A stretch of DNA of 36,511 bases, from contig JBHHZP010000015.1 of the NCBI GenBank assembly GCA_046758085.1, forward strand, positions 1 through 36,511. Direction: 5' to 3'. The number at the start of each line of letters is the position of its first letter. The stretch's first letter is position 1. Positions 1 to 8,554 of this stretch are shown here, one piece after another. The notes beneath the pieces were generated by a model. The model saw nothing but the letters and a program-made list of their open reading frames with translations, searched no databases and was not told where the DNA came from. The stretch comes from VRUB01 sp046758085 (GTDB lineage Bacteria; Pseudomonadota; Gammaproteobacteria; Acidiferrobacterales; SPGG2). A program made the position numbers and the translations under genes.

Positions 1-1
1 C

Positions 2-517
2 GGTGGCTGGATCGACGACTTACTATCGGGAATCGCCGACATCATCTTGTCGTTTCCGGTGCTGGTGCTTTATATCATCATTATCGCCACGTTCGGGGCG
101 TCGCCCATCAACATCATCCTCGCCATTACCTTCGCGACCGGCCCGGTGGTCATGCGCATCGTGCGCGGGCTCGTTCTTGACCTGAAAAATCGTGATTACG
201 TCGCTGCGGCACAAACGCGCGGCGAGTCATCGTGGCGGATCATGCTAGTGGAAATTTTGCCGAATGCCCGCGGGCCATTGATCGTCGATGCCTGCCTGCG
301 GTTGGGCTATGTCATCATTACCATCGGCGTCCTCGGATTCTTGGGTCTCGGTCTGCCGCCGCCCGATCCGGACTGGGGCGGAATGATCAACGAGACCCGG
401 CAGATGGCCATGTTTGCCCCACATATGACGTTGTTTCCATGCATAGCCATATCGTCGTTGATTCTCGGGTTTAATCTGCTCGCAGACGGGCTGCGCGAGA
501 TCTCGCTCCGAGACTAA
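2..517 (+). CDS. ABC transporter permease, DppC/OppC type (5' truncated)
   Basis: This is the C-terminal part of an inner-membrane permease of a peptide/nickel-type ABC importer; the reading frame is already open at the left edge, so the start lies outside. About 171 codons are visible. They contain several hydrophobic segments and the cytoplasmic EAA-type loop that contacts the ATPase (AAAQTRGESSWRIMLVEILP followed by N-A-R-G-P-L). The ending GLGLPPPDPDWGGMINE...LADGLREISLRD is typical of DppC/OppC proteins. The stop is only 9 bases before the next gene's ATG, so it is co-transcribed with the fused ATPase. The binding protein and the partner permease are expected upstream, outside the window. 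The substrate (dipeptides, oligopeptides, glutathione, opines or other) cannot be inferred. Confidence 0.9.
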   Translation, partial: GGWIDDLLSGIADIILSFPVLVLYIIIIATFGASPINIILAITFATGPVVMRIVRGLVLDLKNRDYVAAAQTRGESSWRIMLVEILPNARGPLIVDACLRLGYVIITIGVLGFLGLGLPPPDPDWGGMINETRQMAMFAPHMTLFPCIAISSLILGFNLLADGLREISLRD

Positions 518-526
518 GGGACTTAT

Positions 527-2659
527 ATGACAAGCAGCAGCGACATCCCGGTTCTCGAAATTCAAGATCTGAACATTTCCTATTATACGCGCGCGGGCGA
601 GATCCCGGCCGTAATCGATTTTTCACTGACGGTCAACAAGGGCGAGACGGTAGGACTGGTGGGCGAGTCCGGCTGCGGCAAGTCAACGGTGGCCTGGGCC
701 ATTATGCAGTACATGGGTCACAACGGCCGTATCAAAAGTGGCACCATAAATTTCAAGGGGCGGAATTTGAACGAGCTCAGCGGCGAGAGCCTCCGCAGGA
801 TCAGGGGCTCAGAGATCTCGATGATCTACCAGGAGCCGTTCGCAGCCCTCAACCCCAGCCTGACTGTCGCCAGTCAGCTCATGGAAGTGCCGATTACCCA
901 CGAGCGCAGTTCCGAAAAGGAGGCCTGGGAGCGCTCCCTGCAAATACTGTCCGATGTGCGCCTCCCCGACCCGGAGCGGATCATGCGCGCCTATCCCCAC
1001 CAGCTCTCCGGGGGGCAGCAGCAACGCGTAGTGATTGCCATGGCGTTGCTCTCGAATCCATCGCTGTTACTGCTTGATGAACCGACAACGGCGTTGGATG
1101 TCACGGTCGAGGCGGGGATTGTCAAACTGATCGCCGACATCAGCAGGAAGTTCGGAACCTCCCAGATCTATATCTCGCACAATCTCGGTCTGATCCTTGA
1201 GGTTTGTGACCGCGTGTTTGTGATGTACTCCGGCGAGGTGGTGGAGGAAGGAAGTATTCACTCGATCTTCACCTGGCCCAAGCATCCCTATACCCACGGG
1301 CTGTTCGGTTGTATCGCGCTGCCGACGGCGGACAAAAACGCGGCGCCCTTGAAGCCGATCAGGGGCCAGCTTCCGCTGCCGCACGAGCGACCTCGGGGCT
1401 GCAACTTCGGACCACGTTGCGATTATTTTCAGGCGGGAACATGCGATGTCGAAGCCATCATGATGGAACCGGTGTTCGGCAGCCAGGCCACCGATCACAG
1501 GGTACGTTGCGTGCGCTGGAACCAGATCGAGTTCGGCACGGAGGTTGCCCATGGTGACACGAAAGCGCCAATCGAGATTGGCGAACGCGTCCTCGAGGTC
1601 GAGCGCATGCAGAAGTATTACGAGGTGCATGATCGCTCCATTGCCGCATTGATCTCTGGCCGAAGGATTAAGCTGGTGAAGGCCAATGAGGCGCTCGACT
1701 TCGATGCGCGCCGGGGCGAAACCGTCGCCATCGTCGGCGAGTCGGGCTGCGGCAAGTCGACCTTCGCCAAGGTGCTCATGGGGCTTGAATGCTCAACCGG
1801 CGGTGTGCTGCGGCACGAGGGTCGAGACATCGGAGACTTGCCCGTGCAAAAGCGCTCGCCCCGCCAGCTGGGCTCGCTGCAAATGGTATTCCAGAACCCC
1901 AGTGACACACTGAATCCCAGTCACACGGTTGGCGGCCAGATCGGGCGCGTCATCAAGAAGTTCGGTGTGGAGTCCGACAAGGTGAAGATTCGTGAGCGGG
2001 TGCTGAAACTGCTCGACCTGGTAAAACTTCCGCAGGATTTCTATTTGCGGCGGCCACGCCAGCTATCGGGAGGCCAGAAGCAACGAGTCGGCATCGCCCG
2101 CGCCTTTGCTGGAAATCCGTCAATGGTGATTGCGGATGAGCCGGTGTCGGCGCTGGACGTGTCGGTGGCGGCAGCAGTGACCGAATTGCTCACCGACATC
2201 CAGTGCGAGCACAAGACCACACTATTGTTTATCAGCCACGATCTGAGCGTGGTTCGCTACCTCGCGGACCGGATCGTGGTCATGTACCTGGGGCAGATCA
2301 TGGAACGCGGCACGACAGCACAGATCTTCGCACCCCCGTATCACCCTTACACGGAAGGGCTACTCTCGGCGGTACCGATCGCCGACCCAGAGGTCACGAA
2401 GCGCGAAATCGTGCTGGAAGGAAACCTGCCAAGCGTATTGAACCCGCCGCAGGGCTGTCCCTTCGTCACCCGCTGCCCGCGCAAACTCGGCGAGATCTGT
2501 GAGCGCGAACGTCCGCCGATGCAGATGGCGGCAGAGGGTCACGCGATTGCCTGCCACATCCCACTCGATGAGCTGCGCAAGGTTGAGCCGGTCATCAGCG
2601 TGCCGGAGGAAGCTGAACGCATCCACGCCCGACAGGCAGTGGGTGCAGGCGAGGATTAG
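527..2659 (+). CDS. Fused two-domain ABC ATPase (DppD-DppF / GsiA-like)
   Basis: The 710-residue cytoplasmic protein carries two complete ATP-binding cassettes in tandem and would energise import through the permease encoded just upstream. Cassette 1 has Walker A GESGCGKST at about residues 46-54, signature LSGGQQQR at 160-167 and Walker B LLLLDEP with D184/E185. Cassette 2 has Walker A GESGCGKST at 404-412, signature LSGGQKQR from 513 and Walker B ending ADEP. Each half is followed by the cysteine-containing oligopeptide-transporter tail (GCNFGPRC near 290; GCPFVTRC near 650). In most operons these halves are separate DppD and DppF proteins; fused forms such as E. coli GsiA are known, so the fusion is uncommon but not new. 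A GGGA stretch lies just before the ATG. Family assignment is secure; the substrate is not. Confidence 0.95.
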   Translation: MTSSSDIPVLEIQDLNISYYTRAGEIPAVIDFSLTVNKGETVGLVGESGCGKSTVAWAIMQYMGHNGRIKSGTINFKGRNLNELSGESLRRIRGSEISMIYQEPFAALNPSLTVASQLMEVPITHERSSEKEAWERSLQILSDVRLPDPERIMRAYPHQLSGGQQQRVVIAMALLSNPSLLLLDEPTTALDVTVEAGIVKLIADISRKFGTSQIYISHNLGLILEVCDRVFVMYSGEVVEEGSIHSIFTWPKHPYTHGLFGCIALPTADKNAAPLKPIRGQLPLPHERPRGCNFGPRCDYFQAGTCDVEAIMMEPVFGSQATDHRVRCVRWNQIEFGTEVAHGDTKAPIEIGERVLEVERMQKYYEVHDRSIAALISGRRIKLVKANEALDFDARRGETVAIVGESGCGKSTFAKVLMGLECSTGGVLRHEGRDIGDLPVQKRSPRQLGSLQMVFQNPSDTLNPSHTVGGQIGRVIKKFGVESDKVKIRERVLKLLDLVKLPQDFYLRRPRQLSGGQKQRVGIARAFAGNPSMVIADEPVSALDVSVAAAVTELLTDIQCEHKTTLLFISHDLSVVRYLADRIVVMYLGQIMERGTTAQIFAPPYHPYTEGLLSAVPIADPEVTKREIVLEGNLPSVLNPPQGCPFVTRCPRKLGEICERERPPMQMAAEGHAIACHIPLDELRKVEPVISVPEEAERIHARQAVGAGED

Positions 2660-2992
2660 CGACACGCCATTCGAGGCGAGGTAAATCTGTTTATAAATTT
2701 ATCGTGCGGCAAAGGCCGCAGGTCAACTGTGGAAGGTTGTTGGCGCCAACTCGGTGTTGAACGTGATGCCATTCAGTTAAGCCTGAACGGCGGGGCTAGC
2801 ACGCCGGTTGCAGATCGACCTCGAACCGATGTATGCCAGTAATGGGGTAATATTGTCACTCTGACTGGCCGGCAGATCCCAGGGGGAAAATCGGTACAAC
2901 GGGGTGAACTAGTTCGGCTCTGGTGCGTCTGTAATTGATACAGGGTCCGCCAAAGAGCAGCCGCTGCCGCACCGTTTAAGAGGAGGTGAGCC
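2660..2992. other. Non-coding gap, 333 bp
   Basis: No convincing gene was found. A 10-bp perfect AT-rich palindrome (ATAAATTTAT, 2693-2702) lies 34 bp after the ABC ATPase stop in otherwise GC-rich DNA and could be part of a promoter or protein site. No stem followed by a T run was seen, so the end of the ABC operon is not marked by a clear intrinsic terminator. The right end holds the strong Shine-Dalgarno sequence of the CBS gene. Confidence 0.4.
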
Positions 2993-3586
2993 ATGAAACG
3001 TGATTTCGCGCCGCTTTCCCATATTCCGCTCAAACCGTCGACGGGCTTCGAGCATCCGCCCGAGCCACCGGAGCTCATACGCCTCGACAGCCCCGCCACT
3101 ACCGTAATGACCGACTTCAGGTTTGTGCATCCGGTAACGGTAAGTCCCGCGGTGTCGATTGACGATGCCTTGCAGGGGATGAAAACCGCCGGTGTCCGTC
3201 TTTTGTTGGTGACCAACGAGGCGCATGAGATCATCGGGCTTATCACTGCCAAGGACATTCAGGGCGAGAAACCGATACGGATCATTGAGGAAACGCGCGT
3301 GCAGCGGTCCGAAATCACGGTCGCGACCATCATGACTCCGCAATCCGATATTACGGTGTTGAATATGCTGAGCGTGCGCAATGCCCAGGTAGGCCATATT
3401 ATCGAGACCCTGCGACGGCTGGAGCGCCAGCACACCCTGGTCGTCGAAGTCGATGAGACGGACCAGACGCAGATTGTGGTTGGCCTGTTTTCCATGTCCC
3501 AGATCAGCAAGCATCTGGGCAAGGATGTCGCCGAGGAGGTGGTCCCTGCGCACTCGCTCGCCGAGATGGTGCATCAGATTCGTTAG
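2993..3586 (+). CDS. Tandem CBS-domain protein
   Basis: The 197-residue soluble protein consists almost entirely of a CBS-domain pair. The first repeat spans about residues 38-95 (VMTDFRFVHPVTVSP...GLITAKDI) and the second about 103-175 (VATIMTPQSDITVL...GLFSMSQISKHLG). CBS pairs usually bind adenine nucleotides or S-adenosyl ligands and act as regulatory sensors; no attached catalytic or transport domain is present. The start is well supported: AGGAGG lies 7 bases before the ATG. A leader of about 37 residues rich in proline (KPSTGFEHPPEPPE) precedes the first repeat. It stands alone between gaps on both sides, so its partner is unknown. Confidence 0.85.
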   Translation: MKRDFAPLSHIPLKPSTGFEHPPEPPELIRLDSPATTVMTDFRFVHPVTVSPAVSIDDALQGMKTAGVRLLLVTNEAHEIIGLITAKDIQGEKPIRIIEETRVQRSEITVATIMTPQSDITVLNMLSVRNAQVGHIIETLRRLERQHTLVVEVDETDQTQIVVGLFSMSQISKHLGKDVAEEVVPAHSLAEMVHQIR

Positions 3587-3874
3587 TCGCGGTGATATCC
3601 GGGGCCATCGGCCGATAGGGCCCGCTAACAAAAGCCCAACGCAAAAGCGCCACGACGAAAAGGAAGTAAGAGCAAAAAACATGCAAGATGAGAGGTGCAG
3701 GACGAAAAATAGGAGGGACGTGTTCAGTTCGATTCGGGGCTATGATCTTGGTGGGCGCACACGCGAATAAAACACGCACACGAATGCTTCTCTCGTGTCC
3801 CGCTACCTAAGCATTATTTTCTGTAACTTTGCGCCTCTGCGCCTTTGCGTTGAGTAGTTTTGGAGCTTTGCCCA
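3587..3874. repeat. Gap with inverted CGCAAAGGCGC / GCGCCTTTGCG repeat
   Basis: No gene is seen. The left part has CAACGCAAAAGCGCC (about 3632-3646) followed by a purine-rich stretch. The right part has GCGCCTCTGCGCCTTTGCG followed by TTGAG (about 3831-3853), whose reverse complement begins CTCAACGCAAAGGCGC. The two ends are therefore near-matching inverted copies about 190 bp apart. The right copy is itself an internal tandem of GCGCCTYTGC units. It ends about 20 bp before the start codon of the glutathione transferase gene, so it lies within or next to its 5' leader. Confidence 0.5.
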
Positions 3875-4564
3875 ATGATTGACTTTTACACCTGGTCTAC
3901 ACCGAACGGCATCAAGATCTCCATCATGCTCGAGGAGATCGGTGAACGGTACCAGATTGTTCCCGTCGACATCGGTGCCGGCGACCAGTTCAAGCCGGAT
4001 TTCCTCGAGATCAGCCCGAACAACAAGATCCCTGCCATCGTCGACCGCGATGGACCGGACGGCGAACCGTACGCCTTGTTCGAGTCAGGCGCGATCTTGA
4101 TGTATCTGGCGGAGAAGAGTGGCACGCTCCTGCCTTCGGACATGACTGGGCGCTATGATGTCGTCAAGTGGCTCATGTTTCAGATGGGTCATGTGGGTCC
4201 TATGCTCGGGCAGGCGCATCACTTCCGCGGCTATGCGCGCGACAAGATCGCTTACGCGATCGATCGCTATACGAACGAGGCCCGGCGCCTTTACTGCGTG
4301 ATCGACAAGCGGCTCGCTGAGGTGGCGTACCTGGCGGGGCCGGACTACTCGATCGCAGACATTGCGACCTTTCCCTGGCTGCGCTCGCACGAGCGGCAAG
4401 GCCAGAAGCTCGATGACTTTCCCAACCTGCAGCGCTGGTTCGAAGAGATAAATATGAAACCCGCGGTGCAACGCGGGATCGAGGTGCTCAGAAAGCTGCG
4501 GCACGAATTCGACACTAAAGCGCACGAGATCTTGTTTGGTGCCGCCCAGTATCAGCGCCGTTGA
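3875..4564 (+). CDS. yfcG: Glutathione S-transferase family protein, YfcG-like
   Basis: The 229-residue protein has an N-terminal thioredoxin-like GST domain (about 1-85) and an all-helical C-terminal domain (about 95-210). The N-terminus MIDFYTWSTPNGIKISIMLE and the segment ISPNNKIPAIVD...LFESGAILMYLAEK match the E. coli YfcG/YghU group, whose members bind two glutathiones and reduce disulfides rather than conjugate electrophiles. The GPMLGQAHHF segment and SIADIATFPW helix are also characteristic. An upstream in-frame TTG at 3860 is possible, but the ATG at 3875 has GGAG nine bases ahead and gives the usual family N-terminus. It is single, with no operon partner. The symbol is given by family resemblance. 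Confidence 0.88.
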   Translation: MIDFYTWSTPNGIKISIMLEEIGERYQIVPVDIGAGDQFKPDFLEISPNNKIPAIVDRDGPDGEPYALFESGAILMYLAEKSGTLLPSDMTGRYDVVKWLMFQMGHVGPMLGQAHHFRGYARDKIAYAIDRYTNEARRLYCVIDKRLAEVAYLAGPDYSIADIATFPWLRSHERQGQKLDDFPNLQRWFEEINMKPAVQRGIEVLRKLRHEFDTKAHEILFGAAQYQRR

Positions 4565-5058
4565 GTCAACATGCCATTTGCTTTACCACGTTTACCTTTA
4601 AAGCCACAGTTACCGGTGGAAATAAGAAGCTGAAGCGGCTGCAACCGGCGGCTGTGAGCCGAAGCTCGCTGCCGGTATGATCTGCGCTTCGGAGACATTC
4701 CAGTCCCGGTGGCGCTCGTGGTGTTGGGCGATGTGCTGCCGGGCACGAACACAAGAGCGCAGTTGGCCAAACCGGAGTTATTCCCGCGCCTCTCGGGGGG
4801 TTGTCAGAGATCGCTTTGCCCTTTGCTTACCGAACTTCCGTTCGATGTCCATTTTCCGGACGCTGAGAGCTTGCCATATTTGTATTTCGGGTGGAGAATG
4901 AACTGCGTGATGCCCTGATGCCGGCGGAGTATGGGCGTGACGCATATATATTCAAGTAGGGTGGTGTACGGCTCTGGGCCTCACGACGCAGTGGGCGAAA
5001 GGGGATCCCTATCCCTTCTTCACCCACCGATAACTCATTCACAAAGGAGGGACTGGAG
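4565..5058. other. Gap with possible gene remnant and leader of the ABC operon
   Basis: This is 494 bp without a secure gene. One plus-strand frame is open from 4658 to 4918 and reads RYDLRFGDIPVPVALVVLGD and then further residues to FGWRMNCVMP. It has no good ribosome site and no recognised family, and may be a decayed coding fragment. The right end carries an imperfect hairpin (4991-5027) and then AAGGAGG at 5044-5050, the ribosome site of the binding-protein gene. Confidence 0.4.
4991..5027 (+). promoter_or_regulatory. Imperfect hairpin in the leader of the ABC binding-protein gene
   Basis: GTGGGCGAAAGGGGAT pairs with ATCCCTTCTTCACCCAC across a four-base CCCT loop, with one wobble pair and one bulge. 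It ends 31 bases before the ATG of the solute-binding protein and just before its Shine-Dalgarno. It has no T tract, so it is not an intrinsic terminator; an mRNA-stability or translational role is an inference. Confidence 0.4.
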
Positions 5059-6405
5059 ATGGCGGACACGAAACGCAGTATCTCGTCTCGGCGTAAATTC
5101 ATCAAGGTCGCCGGAATCGGGGCACTGGCAGCGGGGCTGGGACCCAGCATCATCATTCCTCGACGGGCCCGCGCAGCCAGGAAGACCCTGAAGATCCTGC
5201 AATGGAACCACTTTGTCCCCGGTTACGACAAGTGGTTCAACAACACCTATATAAAAGAGTGGGGGCAGAAAAACGACACCGAGGTGATCGTCGACAATGT
5301 CGGTATCGCCACCCTCAACTCGCGAGCCGCAGCCGAGGTTTCGGCGCAAAAGGGCCACGATCTGTTCATGTTCCTGTGGCCGCCGCCGGTGTACGAAGAT
5401 CAGGTCATCGACCACCGCGAGATCTACGACGAGTGCGAGCGCAAGTACGGCAAGGCGATTGACCTCGCGATCAAGAGCACGTACAACCCCAAGACCAAGA
5501 AATTCTACGGGTTCTCAGACAGCTATGTGCCCGACCCGGTCAACTACCGCAAGGACCTGTGGGACGATGTGGGGATGTTTCCCAGCACCTGGGACGATAT
5601 CCGCAACGGCGGGCGCAAGATTAAGAAAAAGCATGGCATTCCCGTAGGCATCGGGTTGTCGGCCGAGATCGACACGGGCATGGCGATGCGGGCGATCATG
5701 TACTCATTCGGCGCGTCGGTTCAGGATGCGAACGGCAATCTGGTTCTGAACTCCAGGCAGACCTTGGAGGCGGTCAAGTTCGTCAAGGCGCTGTTCCAGG
5801 AGACGATGACCCCCCAAGTCCTCGCCTGGGATCCTTCGTCAAACAATCGCTTCATGCTTGCCGGCAAGGGGTCGCTCGCGCTTAATGCGATCTCTATTAC
5901 ACGCACAGGCGAGAACAAGAAAATCCCGGTGACTGACAACATCTGGTTGGCGAAGGCTCCCAAGGGCCCGGTTCGGCGCATCGGCCTCGAGCACGTGATG
6001 GATGTCTACGTGATCTGGAAATTCGCTGATAACATCGAGGGCGCCAAGCAGTTCCTCGTGGACTACATCGGCAACTTCCGACAGGGGTTCAATGCCAGTG
6101 AGTATTACAATTTCCCCTGCTTCCCCAAACAGGTTCCTGATTTAAAGAAACTCGTCGCCAAAGATTCCAAAGCTAAACCTGCGACCAAGTACAAAGTGCT
6201 GGAGGATGTCCTCGATTGGGCGACCAATGTCGGCTATCCGGGCTATGCTAACGCCGCGATCGACGAGGTCTTTAGCACTTGGGTAGTCAACACCATGTTC
6301 GCCAAGGCGGCAGTCGGCGCGGAAACCCCTGAGAACGCCTTGAAGGCAGCCGACAAGGCCTGTAAGCGCATCTGGGCCAAGTGGAAAGACAAAGGGATGA
6401 TCTGA
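5059..6405 (+). CDS. ABC solute-binding protein, family 1 (carbohydrate type), Tat-exported
   Basis: The 448-residue protein would bind the substrate in the periplasm for the importer encoded by the next three genes. The N-terminus has a twin-arginine signal (SSRRKFIKVAG, then a hydrophobic stretch GIGALAAGLG, and RRARA before the probable cleavage site near residue 38). The mature part begins KTLKILQWNHFVPGYDKWF, like the UgpB/MalE/PotD-related family 1 binding proteins. Its WNHFVPGYDKWFN start and overall length fit that family. The ATG is preceded by AAGGAGG eight bases upstream. Gene order binding protein, ATPase, permease, permease gives a complete transporter. The substrate is not readable; glycerol-phosphate, sugars or polyamine-like solutes are all possible for this fold. 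Confidence 0.9.
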   Translation: MADTKRSISSRRKFIKVAGIGALAAGLGPSIIIPRRARAARKTLKILQWNHFVPGYDKWFNNTYIKEWGQKNDTEVIVDNVGIATLNSRAAAEVSAQKGHDLFMFLWPPPVYEDQVIDHREIYDECERKYGKAIDLAIKSTYNPKTKKFYGFSDSYVPDPVNYRKDLWDDVGMFPSTWDDIRNGGRKIKKKHGIPVGIGLSAEIDTGMAMRAIMYSFGASVQDANGNLVLNSRQTLEAVKFVKALFQETMTPQVLAWDPSSNNRFMLAGKGSLALNAISITRTGENKKIPVTDNIWLAKAPKGPVRRIGLEHVMDVYVIWKFADNIEGAKQFLVDYIGNFRQGFNASEYYNFPCFPKQVPDLKKLVAKDSKAKPATKYKVLEDVLDWATNVGYPGYANAAIDEVFSTWVVNTMFAKAAVGAETPENALKAADKACKRIWAKWKDKGMI

Positions 6406-6574
6406 ACCTGCGCCGACCTCGGCCGTATTAGCGTCAACGCGCAGCAACCGGTGTCGGTGGTCAGAGAGGGGGCTCCGTGATGCCGGAGCCTTCTCTTTGT
6501 CAGCATTGATAAGGCTCTGCGGCCAGCGCGCTGGTGTCCCGGGAAGAGCGGATAGGTTTTCGGGATAAAGGGCA

Positions 6575-7609
6575 ATGAGCACGGTAGAGACACGAGCGAT
6601 CACGAAAATATTCGGCCAAGTGCGGGCAGTCGATGGGATCGACCTCGTGGCCCGTGAAGGGGAGTTCGTTGTCCTTCTTGGACCTTCAGGCTGTGGCAAG
6701 ACGACGTTGATGCGGATGATCGCGGGCCTCGAGGCGCCGACCGCGGGCGATGTGTTGATCGACGGGCAAGTGGTGACGCCTCTGCCACCGCGGGCACGAA
6801 ATGTTGCGATGGTGTTTCAAAGCTATGCGCTTTACCCCCACCTCACAGTCTTCAAAAATATCAGCTTCCCGCTTCGGGCACAGGGGATGGAGAAGGGCGT
6901 CATCCGCCGAAAGGTGAAATGGGCTGCCGGCATGTTCAGCATCGAGCACCTGCTTGAGCGTAAACCTCGCCAGCTTTCTGGCGGTGAGCGCCAGCGCGTC
7001 GCGCTGGCCCGCGCGTTGGTTCGTGAGCCCATCGTGTTTTTGCTCGATGAGCCTTTATCCAACCTTGATGCGAAACTGAGAGCCTCGGCCAGGGATGAGC
7101 TCCAGCAACTGCAGCGACGCATCGGCACCACGACGATCTACGTTACCCACGACCAAATCGAGGCGATGGGACTGGGCGACCGCGTCGCCGTGCTTAACCA
7201 AGGTAAGGTGCACCAGATCGGCACGCCACAAGACGTTTACCACCGTTCCGCCGACACCTTCGTCGCAACCTTCATCGGCTCACCGCCGATGAATCTGGTC
7301 GAGCAGGACAGTCAGATCATCGGCTTCCGCCCCGAGCACTTTCTTCCCCGCAACGTGTTGGACGGGGGCGACGATCTGATTCGCTTCCCTTTCCGGGTGA
7401 CGCGGGTTGAATATCTGGGCGCCGATCGATTGCTCTACGGCATGCTGGAATCGCCTTTCCCGGATATCAAGGTCATCGCCGAATTGCCTTCGATGGTGAC
7501 GGTCGCTATTGAACTTGGGAAACGCTACGAGTTCTTCGTCAAGGCAGCGAATATCAATCGCTTTGACCGGGCTAGTGGCCTGCGTATCGATGCCACCGGG
7601 GAGCCGTGA
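6575..7609 (+). CDS. ABC transporter ATP-binding protein, MalK/UgpC type
   Basis: The 344-residue cytoplasmic ATPase powers the importer of this operon. It shows Walker A GPSGCGKTT at residues 36-44, the Q-loop in MVFQSYALYPHLTV near 82, signature LSGGERQR at 134-141, Walker B FLLDEP with D158/E159, and the switch histidine in YVTHDQIEA. The region after about 235 (FIGSPPMNLVEQD...IIGFRPEHF) is the regulatory TOBE-like domain of the MalK branch. AAAGGG lies before the ATG. The stop overlaps the next gene's start (TGATG), so translation is coupled. About 170 bp separate it from the binding-protein gene, with no clear terminator between them. Confidence 0.93.
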   Translation: MSTVETRAITKIFGQVRAVDGIDLVAREGEFVVLLGPSGCGKTTLMRMIAGLEAPTAGDVLIDGQVVTPLPPRARNVAMVFQSYALYPHLTVFKNISFPLRAQGMEKGVIRRKVKWAAGMFSIEHLLERKPRQLSGGERQRVALARALVREPIVFLLDEPLSNLDAKLRASARDELQQLQRRIGTTTIYVTHDQIEAMGLGDRVAVLNQGKVHQIGTPQDVYHRSADTFVATFIGSPPMNLVEQDSQIIGFRPEHFLPRNVLDGGDDLIRFPFRVTRVEYLGADRLLYGMLESPFPDIKVIAELPSMVTVAIELGKRYEFFVKAANINRFDRASGLRIDATGEP

Positions 7610-8553
7610 TGGCGACGGATGAAAGACCCGCTGTCACCACCGCGCGACCGGGCGGCCAACTTCGGTCCAAGATTCTCGACGACGAGCGTTGGCTTGGTCG
7701 CATGATGGTTGCGCCGGCCATCCTCTACGTTGTTTTGCTGGTCGGGTTTCCTTTCTTTCTCGCTTTGTATTACAGCCTGACCAACGTTACCGTCGGGAGT
7801 GAAGAAATGCGCTTCGTCGGCCTTGAGAACTTCCGTCGTGTCGTGAACAATCCAACGTTTTGGAGTGCAGTCAAGAACACCTTTATCTTCGCCTTCGTCT
7901 CCCAGGTGGTGGTGGTAATTTTGGCGAAGGCGCTGGCCATGTCACTGATCAAGGACTTTCGCGGCAAGTGGCTGGTGCGGTTGTTGATCTTACTCCCCTG
8001 GGTCGCGGCGATTTCGCTCGGCAGCATCGGCTGGTTATGGATCTTCGATTCGATTTACAGCATCATTAACTGGACGGCGCAAGCGATTGGCGTTTTTGGT
8101 GCCGATACGTGGCCGATCTGGCTGGGTCAGCCTGACCTGGCCATGGCGTCGATCATCACGGTGCACGTCTGGCGCCTCCTTCCGCTTGCAACCGTTATCA
8201 TCCTTGCCGGACTCACGTCGATTCCGCAGGATATTCTCGATGCTGCCGCTGTGGACGGCGCAGGGTTCTGGCGCACGCTCTTTGAGATCACCGTACCCCT
8301 GCTTTTGCCCATCCTTTTGGTTGCGTTTCTTTTCGGCATCGTCTTCGCGTTTACTGACATGATCGTGATCTTCGTACTGACACGGGGCGGCCCTTACGAT
8401 AGTACGCAAGTGCTGGCAAGCCTTGCCTACTTTACCGGAATTGATGGAGGCGATCTGGCCGAGGGCGCGGCAATTTCGTTGTTCCTCTTCCCGCTTTTAG
8501 CCATCGTAGCAGCGGTGTTCTTGCGCATGGCCCGGCGTGCTGAGGTGACTTGA
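7609..8553 (+). CDS. ABC transporter permease, MalF/UgpA type
   Basis: The 314-residue inner-membrane protein has about six hydrophobic segments and forms one half of the channel. After a polar N-terminus the first helix is MMVAPAILYVVLLVGFPFFL. The EAA loop near residue 205 reads ILDAAAVDGAGFWRTLFEIT followed by VPLL, the contact site for the ATPase. The ATG at 7609 overlaps the previous stop; a GTG one codon earlier is also possible but less likely. The stop is one base before the ATG of the partner permease, so the two are coupled. Confidence 0.92.
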   Translation: MATDERPAVTTARPGGQLRSKILDDERWLGRMMVAPAILYVVLLVGFPFFLALYYSLTNVTVGSEEMRFVGLENFRRVVNNPTFWSAVKNTFIFAFVSQVVVVILAKALAMSLIKDFRGKWLVRLLILLPWVAAISLGSIGWLWIFDSIYSIINWTAQAIGVFGADTWPIWLGQPDLAMASIITVHVWRLLPLATVIILAGLTSIPQDILDAAAVDGAGFWRTLFEITVPLLLPILLVAFLFGIVFAFTDMIVIFVLTRGGPYDSTQVLASLAYFTGIDGGDLAEGAAISLFLFPLLAIVAAVFLRMARRAEVT

Positions 8554-8554
8554 G

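Noticed and set aside
2773..2905. Minus-strand frame before the CBS gene as a possible transposase remnant
   Set aside because: The translated end looked vaguely familiar, but no transposase motif, inverted terminal repeat or target duplication could be identified.
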